A stretch of DNA of 64,000 nucleotides, from NCBI RefSeq assembly GCF_011397635.1, contig NC_064772.1:12415035-12479034 (forward strand). Direction: 5' to 3'. The notes beneath the pieces are model-generated. The model was not told the origin of the DNA, made no database searches, and saw nothing but the letters and a program-made list of their open reading frames with translations. The stretch comes from Epinephelus fuscoguttatus (taxonomy: Eukaryota; Chordata; Actinopteri; Perciformes; Serranidae). Shown here piece after piece: positions 56,601-64,000 of this stretch (position 1 is its first letter; every line of letters starts with the position of its first letter). Position numbers and translations under genes: made by a program.

Positions 56601-59600
56601 GCTTGCTTTAGTGTCTTGCTCAAGGACACAAATCCTGCACTGAGTGACTGATTAAAAGACTCACTGCCCTGCTGGCCCTGAAGTCTTTGGTCTTCCATCT
56701 TTATCTTACGATCCCCCGGAGGCCACCTTTAAAGACTTAGTTCACCTTCAAAATAAATGGTTATTATTTCGTCGAACCTGTGTCATTCAAAACTCTCATA
56801 AAGTTTGTCGGAGTGATCGACATGCAGCCAGTTACACTCTGCAGTTTCATCTCAGCCTCCACCCAGATTAACAGCCAGTACCATCTTTTTATAGCTGCAA
56901 ACAGCAAGCAATAAAAGGTCCATTAAATTTTCTCCAAACAACTTGTGCAGCACAATTGGAGCATTTTGTGCCCAAATGTTTCCAGTGTGGATCCTAAAGT
57001 CCAGTATTCATTTCTCTAATACATATCCTATCCTTCATCAACACGACAAAGCAGATTTGAGTCATTGGTGTGCATTATAAGTTAAAAGAATAAAGATGAG
57101 AAATAAGCAGTGGTGGAAAGTAACTAAGTACATTTAGTCAAGAACTATACTGAAGTGCAAAATCTGAGGTACTTTTCTTGCGTATTTCCATTTCATGCAC
57201 CTTCATACTTTGACTCCACCACAATTCAGAGGGAAATATTGCACTTTTTACTCCAGTACATTTCTTTGACAGCCATAGTTACTTTTCAGATACAAAACAC
57301 ATGATCAGCTTATAAAATATGAGTTGATCAACAGTGAAGTTTTGATAACTAATTAATCGTTTAAGTTGTATGAAGAAAAAATGTCAACCATTCTCTGGTT
57401 TCCTCTTAATTAATGTGAGATTTCACAGCTTTTCTCTGTTTTTATTTCATGGTAAACTGAATATTTTGGGGTTTTGGACTGTTGATCGGACAAAACAAGA
57501 CATTTAAAAATCTTTAAATTTATGACGGATATTTTTTGCTATTTTCTGCCATTTTATAAAATATATGTTTAAAGCCACAGTGGTTAACTTTTATAAAAGA
57601 TAACTTTTTCGTCATAACTGCCACTATATCCTGACAGTAGTACATCAGGTACAATAGTACAAAAATCAGGTTCTTCTGGCTCCTCCTAGTGCTGCTAATG
57701 GCGTTTGCAAAAATCCACCACACCTGAACAAAAACAACCAATCAGAGCCAAGGAGTCTCTGACACGAGTCTGACAAGCTGTACAGCCAATAACAGCATAC
57801 ACAGCAAAGACCATGGATGAAAGTCCATCGTCCACCCTCTGGAAAAGTGAAAGCTTGTTTTTCATCATTTGTCTTCTTCTGTTTGCAAAGCTACTTTAGT
57901 TCAGGTACGGTGGATTCTTGCAGATGCCATCAGGAGCACTAGGAGGGGAGAGAGGAGCCTTTTTTTCACTGATTATCTGTCTCATGCACTACTGTCAGGA
58001 TATAGTGACAATTCAAGGAAATATGATAAAAGTTGTTTTTCTTATCTTTACCTACTGAACCTTTAATCAGTTTTTGATTTGTTCAAAAATTAAATAATTG
58101 TTACAAGCAGCCCAAAATTAAACTAACCAACAGTATATAAAATACTTAAATTAGCTCCGTCGCTACAGCAGTAACACTCAGGAAGCCCAATTTTTGAGTA
58201 CTTTCATTTATAATTCACTCTGATGGACTGTCTGCAGAGACTGTTTGGAGAAGACTTTGGAGAGTAGAAATCACATTGACTTTACATAACAGACATGTGA
58301 ATGTACATTTCTACTGTTCTAGCCAGGCATCCATTTGTTTCCATTAATGTCACACTCTCACAGGTTGCCAAATGTGTTATCCATCACAGTGAATATCACA
58401 TCTGCACACATTTTGGATGAAGATACAATATTGTTATGACTTTTCAACTTCTCAACTCTACACTCTTCATGGTAGTTGTATCATGTAAATTGTAAGATCC
58501 AGCATTTTTGGAGCTTATTGGAGACTAAATGCATATCAGAATATCTCTGCCTCCGCTCCATCAGTTCTGACCATTCTCTCTTTACACCCTTTATAGTGCA
58601 ACGCTGTATCTCTTGAGTGTCCCTTTAAAAAACTAAAACTTGCAAACACACTGGTATGGCCCTTTAGTAATGCAAGGAGGCTCAGATGGAAATACAGCAC
58701 GGGCTCTTGAGTTTGTGTTTGAACAGAGTTAAAGGAAGAGTTCAACATTTTGTGAATTCACTTTGTTGCCGGGATTTAAAGATGAAGATCGATAGCCGTC
58801 TCATATCTGTGTCTGTTGATCATGATCTGTGTTGGGCTCAACAAAACAGGTAATTTATTACTCTTTGCTCTTTTCAAAAGTAATATCAATACTTTACTTA
58901 ATTTTACTCCCTGCCAACAGTAATTTGTTGGGGGGTCCTCTGTTGCTTGTGATTGTATTTTAACAAGGCTCTGTCTTTAAGACAGAGAGTGAATAACGGA
59001 GATCAGCAACATTTCATCCATTACACATCCAGACACAAGCATCATTAGCTCTTTTCTCTTGTTGCCTGCAGCTTTCAATTATTAAAATCCAGTTTTGGTT
59101 GTTCAGCCTTGTAGGACTACAGCCGTCCTCCACAGCCAAGGAGGGCTCAGCTTTGGTGGGGTGTATTTCCTGGACCTTTGTGTCGTTAAGCTATCGTAGT
59201 AGGTGTCTCAGGACATTTGAAGTTGTGTTTTTCACAGAGGAAAGAGTCTTGGTGCCACTACCTGGAACAGCAATGTTCTTATCATCTTTTGTCCCAAAAA
59301 CATCAAAGAAATGTGAATATTTCCAGCCACTGAATGCTTCTATCTTCCAAGCTAGCTTGCTGCTTTGTGACATGCATCCATGATGATTGCAAAAATGAAT
59401 CCGGGGATGTGACTGATATTTGGATTTTAAATCAGTAGGGAGGGTGACGACAAAAGTAAGGCTCTAACAATATATTTGTAACTGTATTATTTATTGATGA
59501 TATTGTGTTACTGGGTAAAGTAGTTTTACTGTAATGAATTACTACCCAACACTGATCATGAAACTACAGCCAGGAGACAATTAGCTTAGCGTAGCATAAA

Positions 59601-60259
59601 GACCGGAAGCAAGCAGAAACAGGCAGCCTTAAACAGAAGAGTGTATGATCAAACAAACAAGTTAGATCATATTAGTGGACTTTAAAAGGTGCTGGTAGAA
59701 TTTTATAATGTAGGCCTATAATGTGTCATGTTCGATAGGGCAAGGCTTCCACCTGTTTCCAGCCTTTATGCTAAGCTAAGCTAAGCTAATTCCAGCTCCA
59801 GCTTCACAGATATGATATCGGATTCAGTCTTCCCATTTTACTCTTGGCAAGAAAGCAAAAAACTTATTCCATAAAATGTCAAACTATGATTGAATTTCAA
59901 ATTTAGGGTGAAATATTGGTCTAACCTTTGGTTGGAATGTCAGAAGATGATTGCCGACAGCACGCTAAGCATAAGACAGTAAACAACCCCAGCCAAAGCA
60001 ACATTACAGGGATACAAATCTGAGCAAACATGCCGCGAATGAGGCGATTTTCTTCCAGAACTTTAAACAGTAACCTCAAGAAAAAATAAAAACCCAGCGT
60101 CCTCTGTGACACACACCAAACTCCCTCTCTGTACAGCTGTACAATATGAGCATATATACAATACAGTACAGTACAATGCAAAAAAAACACATCAAATCCA
60201 AGTGACAGGACGCCAGGAGCAGGCAGCAGGAACATCAAGTTAGCAGGCAGATCTCTGAG

Positions 60260-60300
<41 letters not shown>

Positions 60301-60410
60301 TGTGCGTGTCCCAATTTTCATAAAGACACAACGCCCTTTTTAGGGACATGATTAAACCAGGAAGTAGTGGTCATAATCAAAACGAGGGTTTTTGAGGAAA
60401 CAGGAGGTGT

Positions 60411-60441
<31 letters not shown>

Positions 60442-60448
60442 AACATAT

Positions 60449-60481
<33 letters not shown>

Positions 60482-60640
60482 CAGAGACTCAGAGACAGAA
60501 AATTTGTTTAAAGTGTTGAAAGTATCTCATTGGCTCTTCTCGCTGTCCGTCAGGCTAATTTGAACATCCCGATGGGAGCTCTGCGTCCAGGGGCGGGACA
60601 TCCTGTCAAGAGGAGAGAGGAGACAGTAGACACAGAAGAG
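53661..60640 (+). CDS. smpx: SMPX, small muscle protein (chisel), 5' coding part; last exon(s) beyond the window
   Basis: Two coding exons, 53661-53696 and 60554-60640, join in phase 0 and give 41 residues: [12 protein letters not shown], then [20 protein letters not shown] and REETVDTEE. Human SMPX (88 residues) begins [20 protein letters not shown], so identity is clear although the segment is short. SMPX is a small proline-rich, cytoskeleton-associated protein of heart and skeletal muscle. Human variants cause X-linked hearing loss. The C-terminal exon is not found before position 64000. It stands head to head with MBTPS2, as in mammals. Muscle-type promoter motifs and non-coding first-exon candidates lie 6-9 kb upstream. 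Confidence 0.93.
55620..56110 (+). repeat. Dispersed repeat, copy 2 (pair with 6240-6400)
   Basis: The segment 55970-56110 matches 6240-6400 block by block. The preceding 350 bp, starting with a TTTCTGTACCTTTCACTG word and followed by short ACTCTC runs, probably belongs to the same element. SMPX intron. Confidence 0.5.
57573..58062. mobile_element. TTAA-flanked miniature element with a TATATCCTGACAGTAGT core in both arms
   Basis: The left end AGCCACAGTGGTTAACTTTT follows TTAA (57569-57572). The right end, reversed, AGGTTCAGTAGGTAAAGATA is bounded by TTAA (58063-58066). Both arms carry CACTATATCCTGACAGTAGT in inverted sense. 490 bp, non-coding, SMPX intron. Confidence 0.7.
58727..59890. mobile_element. 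GGAATAGTTC-type element (copy D), split by a hAT insertion
   Basis: The left arm starts TTAAAGGAAGAGTTCAACAT and resumes after the hAT with CTACAGCCAGGAGACAATTA. The right arm is inverted (59745-59885: GCTAAGCTAAGCTAAGCTAA, ATAAAATGTCAAACTATG). SMPX intron. Confidence 0.65.
58827..59554. mobile_element. Non-autonomous hAT element with 8 bp target duplication
   Basis: The ends are CTGTGTTGGG and CCCAACACTG. The flanks are ATCATGAT (58819-58826) and ATCATGAA (59555-59562), 7 of 8 identical. 728 bp. The host element reads through once it is removed. The 94-codon frame inside (59099-59383) has no recognisable domain. Confidence 0.8.
60262..60296 (+). repeat. (TG)17 microsatellite
   Basis: About 17 TG units, 260 bp before the second SMPX coding exon. 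Confidence 0.95.
60411..60478 (+). repeat. Compound CA microsatellite upstream of the SMPX exon
   Basis: Two CA blocks separated by AAACATATG, ending 75 bp before the acceptor. Confidence 0.9.
60554..60640 (+). CDS. smpx: SMPX second coding exon
   Basis: 87 bp, phase 0 to 0, donor GTAAGA, acceptor CCGTCAG. Encodes [20 protein letters not shown] then REETVDTEE, the most conserved part of SMPX. It is bracketed by CA arrays at 60411-60478 and 60671-60705. Confidence 0.94.
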
Positions 60641-60668
60641 GTAAGACAACACAGGGGAAACACACATA

Positions 60669-60670
<2 letters not shown>

Positions 60671-60705
<35 letters not shown>
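60671..60705 (+). repeat. (CA)17 microsatellite downstream of the SMPX exon
   Basis: Starts 31 bp after the donor. Confidence 0.95.
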
Positions 60706-60707
<2 letters not shown>

Positions 60708-61319
60708 ACAAGAAAGTGAAATCAAACATTTACCAGCAGCTTTCTGTAGCTTCATCTGATGTGTCAATAGTAGATTTTGTGTGCAAACAAGAAGCACATT
60801 TGCATCACTTTTCCTCAGTTGGTACATGCTGCATTTTGTATTCCTGTCATATCACACATGCCCAATACAACATACATAGATAATGTAATATATAAGCAAT
60901 ATGAGTGAAAAATTTTCATCTTGTATTTACCCACAAAACACCGTTTTTAATGTGTGCCACCGTGTACTGCTCCTTTATTGTCATCACCATCACCACCTTC
61001 ACTCACAGCACTTCTGTGTGTCTCCCGATAGCTGAGAGGGATAATAGAGTGCTGCAGGGATGACAGTTTTTTGTAGGCCGACCAGGAATGTAGCCTTGCC
61101 TCAACAAAAAGCCACTGGGATTTTCCTACTGGATTCTGCAAACAAACTAAAGTTCATCATAGTTTGTAGTTTCCAGCAAAATAATCTTCACAAATGAAAA
61201 AAACTTATATGATTTTTGCCAGAGATAAAATGCTAACATCAGGCTATAAACAAACTACACTACCGTTGCATGACTTCAGCATCACCACAACAACAAGGCT
61301 GTAAAGCTGTGATGACATT

Positions 61320-61719
61320 CTGTAGTCACATTTAGCCACTTGTTAGCAACCACCTGTTTAAATACACGTAGCTAAAAGCTTAGTCATTCATGAGTAGGGT
61401 ATTTACTGACATATTTTATTTTGTAGAACAAAACTTTGAAGTCTCTTAAGCATGTGTTAACCACAGACCTTATTTCAGGCATCTAACCAAAAAGCCACTC
61501 TACATATCCCAGGCTATTAATTGAAGTTTTACAGTAGATGAGTTTCTGTGTTCAGCGTGATAAGTCTAGTCTCATTTAGCCACTTGCTAGCAACTTTTTG
61601 TACAGGCTTCAAATTCACAAGTGGGGTATTTCCAGACATATTTTATGTTGTAAAACTAAACCTGAAAATCTCTTATGTTTGTATTAACCACACACCTTAT
61701 TTCAGGCACCTCTCCAAAA
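61320..61719 (+). repeat. Direct duplication, two units about 235 bp apart
   Basis: CATTTAGCCACTTG, TAGCAAC, GGGTATTT, GACATATTTTAT, TTAACCACA and CCTTATTTCAGGCA recur in the same order at 61327-61497 and 61574-61715. Confidence 0.75.
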
Positions 61720-61791
61720 ATTTAAAAAAAAAAAAAAAAAAAAATACAGTGAGTCTGAGGCGAGCAACTGGAAGTGCAAAAAAACACTAAC

Positions 61792-63362
61792 TAGGGCTGC
61801 CCCCTAATAGTCGACCAAACCAGAAAGGTTTTTAGTCTGTGAGATTTTATTGGTTCTTTAGTCGCAGAAAAACAGACAAAAAAAAAGAATGAAAGAAAAA
61901 AGAAAACATGAAACTCTATAAGGAGCTGTACCTCGTCAAAATAAATCAAAACCTATATGAGTGGACCATGTGAGAATTTAATTTGAAAGGACAGACACAG
62001 GAAGAGGCCACGCTCAGTAGTCAGACAGGAGTCATGTTACAAACCAATTACAGTTGACAGATATCTTTTCCTTCTTCCGTAAATACCAGTCTGTGATAAA
62101 TATGGAAAATCTTTTTAGTGCAGGATTGCCCAAAGCTTTCCCATGGACGATAGGCCTATACACTTATAAACAGCACCTGGAAGAAGATCAGCTCCTATTT
62201 CAGAAAGTGAAATTAGTGAAAACTCTGAGTATGTTAAGCCTGAGATGAGGGAAACTCTTGAATTTTACGCCTCCACTTTCCAGTTCAGTGTAACCCTGAG
62301 TTAGTAACTATGGCAACATACTCCATGAAGCAAACCTGCTGGCCGGCTGATCCCAACTGAGCGTGTAGTAGGAAGGAGAAACATGGCGTGTTGAATAAAG
62401 TTGTGGGCGATAAGGCACAAATTATTCAGAGGCTGTCGCGTTAGGAGATGTTGATTAGACCTTGTTTGGTTGTCTTTATCATTCCCGGTGGAGTGTCTAT
62501 GAAAGATACCGTTTCACCTCACTGTATCATTTATCTTCACAATCTGTTCCACCCAGATATATCAAATATTACACATCGTGGATTTGCATCATCATCGGAG
62601 CAAATTTTATGCAATGCCTTTCGGCAATGGCAGTTTTCTTTATAACATCAGAGACACTGAACACATCAGCAAGGCAGCCATCTGTCGGGCCATAAGAAAA
62701 GGGACCCTGGCTCTGAAAAGACTTTTGCCTGTTTTTGTGGTTCTTTCCTGGGTGTAAATGAGAAAGGATCATCAAAGAGGAATTCCACAGAACTGCAGGG
62801 CTGTCAATATTAATAAGAAATTAATCTACATGGATACGTAATGCAATAATTTATGAAAAATTTTCATATATTTGTAACCCTCTTTTCTTGATTGTTGGTG
62901 TTCCCCAGTCTTTCTGGGCTGTGGGCAATACGCAGGCTACAACATTTGTTTCTTCCTCTTTGTTAATTTTTAAATTTCTACCAACACGGCAGGACAATAC
63001 CAACACATTGAAACTTAGGGTACGGCCTCAGTACGTGTCCCCACAAAACAGGGGCAGGTAGTAACCATAAGAATAAAGGAGATTACGTGATCAGAAGTCA
63101 TTTCACAGCAATTCAGCAGTTCAGTTAACTCCAGACGGTTAACGACGCGGCATGAGTATGGCCACCTAATTAACACAGCTGGTACCTTCAGATATCACGC
63201 AAGCTACTTCATAACATGTCGGTGAGGAAATCCAAAGTGTGGAATCATTTTGAGAAGGTGAAGGAAGAACCCAAGGTGATATGTAAACTCTGCAGGCAAA
63301 CATTTGCCTATCATTCGTGGACTAAAAACATGACACATCATCTGAAACATGGAAGTAACTGA
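61792..63362 (+). mobile_element. hAT-type element, left end and 5' part (right end not seen)
   Basis: The left end TAGGGCTGCCCCCTAATAGT continues with GTCGACCAAAC, typical of a fish hAT family. A BED finger of the kind that opens hAT transposases follows at 63216. No matching right terminus occurs before 64000, so the element is truncated or continues beyond. The end given is the end of the BED frame. Confidence 0.5.
63216..63362 (+). pseudogene. BED-type zinc-finger fragment (hAT transposase N-terminus)
   Basis: 48 codons starting MSVRKSKVWNHFEKVKEEPK, then VICKLCRQTFAYHSWTKNMT and HHLKHGSN before TGA. It has the BED layout: the aromatic VW-x-HF, Cys-x2-Cys, and a closing His pair. It could be exon 1 of a larger gene, but a stop follows directly and no donor is placed there, so a transposase remnant is more likely. 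Confidence 0.65.
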
Positions 63363-64000
63363 TAGTGTAATTAACAGGCGACTAGGAAAATTATTAGTGG
63401 GGATGGCCTCTACTGCTAACTGCTAACTCATTCTAACTCATCTCCAGGTTTTAGGTTTTAGGACTCGTTTCTGCATCCTGATACTGTCCTATACAGACAC
63501 AGAGAGAAGTAAATAAAATAGGGATAAAGGTTTTGTTTTGTTTTTTGTTTTTTTAAAAAAAGGAGGTGAAAAGTGTTGGCTTCTTAGCCACAACATTGAG
63601 GACCAGTGGGAAAGAGCTGGTAAGTTTAGCTTTAGCATAGGCTAGCTAATGCTACCTCACCAGCTAGCTTTAACTTTCCTGCTTTTTAGCTAACCTTTTC
63701 ATAGGTCAATTGCAAAATTTTCACCATATCTTCCCCAAACTTAAAAACTAACATGGCATAATAATATTGTGTAAGATAAAATAAATGTCAAAAAGACAGT
63801 TTCAATTGTTTTTTATTCCATTTGGAGTGAATTTGTAGTTACTAGATTTTAGATTTTTAAGGGGCCGATCAGACCTACAGGTGGCGCTAGAAACGCGGAC
63901 GCTTTAAAGACAATTGAAATGCCTGAAACGCCCTTTCAATGAGCAAAACAGTGCAGCAGTAGCGCTAGCAGGTAGGTACAGGCAGTGAGAAGGAACGTAA
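63363..64000. other. Right edge, no gene recognised
   Basis: Contains GCTAACTGCTAACTC-type words and, from 63860, a block with GGGGCCGATCAGACCTACAG. No SMPX exon is seen. Confidence 0.4.

Noticed and set aside
59921..60349. 142-codon minus-strand open frame with hydrophobic stretches
   Set aside because: Begins in a TG/CA microsatellite (Thr-His run), has no recognised domain and no splice context. It lies in an SMPX intron.

Overview
This is nuclear DNA of a ray-finned fish, most likely a spiny-rayed teleost. The genes are vertebrate, have many introns and are compact (MBTPS2 spans about 20.5 kb). Introns and spacers are full of CA/TG microsatellites, short inverted-repeat DNA elements, Tc1 and hAT transposons and degenerate tandem arrays of the kinds familiar in teleosts. 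Genome-level placement is an inference from memory of these families; no search was run.

Layout. (1) 1-10.4 kb, minus strand: the first six coding exons of PHEX, a membrane-anchored M13 zinc metallopeptidase homologue. The gene runs off the left edge. (2) 10.4-17.3 kb: spacer with a 2 kb degenerate tandem array and the MBTPS2 3' UTR. (3) 17.3-37.8 kb, minus strand: a complete MBTPS2 (site-2 protease) gene with 11 coding exons, GT-AG introns, a consistent reading frame and 499 predicted residues. Its introns hold repeats with perfect palindromic nuclear-receptor sites, an inverted-repeat element carrying a P2X7-ballast-like cysteine motif, and a LINE inserted in a Tc1-like remnant. (4) 37.8-53.6 kb: spacer with a nearly full-length Tc1-like transposon nested in an older repeat, a 2.3 kb tandem array, a possible muscle promoter, a mobile element carrying a RecQ-helicase fragment, and several TTAA-flanked elements. 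(5) 53.6-60.6 kb, plus strand: two coding exons of SMPX (small muscle protein); the last exon(s) lie beyond the window. (6) 60.6-64 kb: tandem duplication and a hAT-type element with a BED zinc finger.

The three host genes lie in the order SMPX-MBTPS2-PHEX, as in the human Xp22 region, with SMPX and MBTPS2 head to head. SMS and YY2, which belong to that human interval, are not seen between the genes here. The genes do not form a pathway: S2P is a Golgi membrane protease, PHEX a cell-surface peptidase homologue involved in mineral metabolism, and SMPX a cytoskeletal muscle protein.

No prokaryote-type system (operon, CRISPR, phage) is present. The least conventional content is mobile DNA carrying host-like protein fragments (33.8-35.0 kb and 49.2-49.8 kb) and repeats that spread perfect estrogen-response-element palindromes through MBTPS2 introns.
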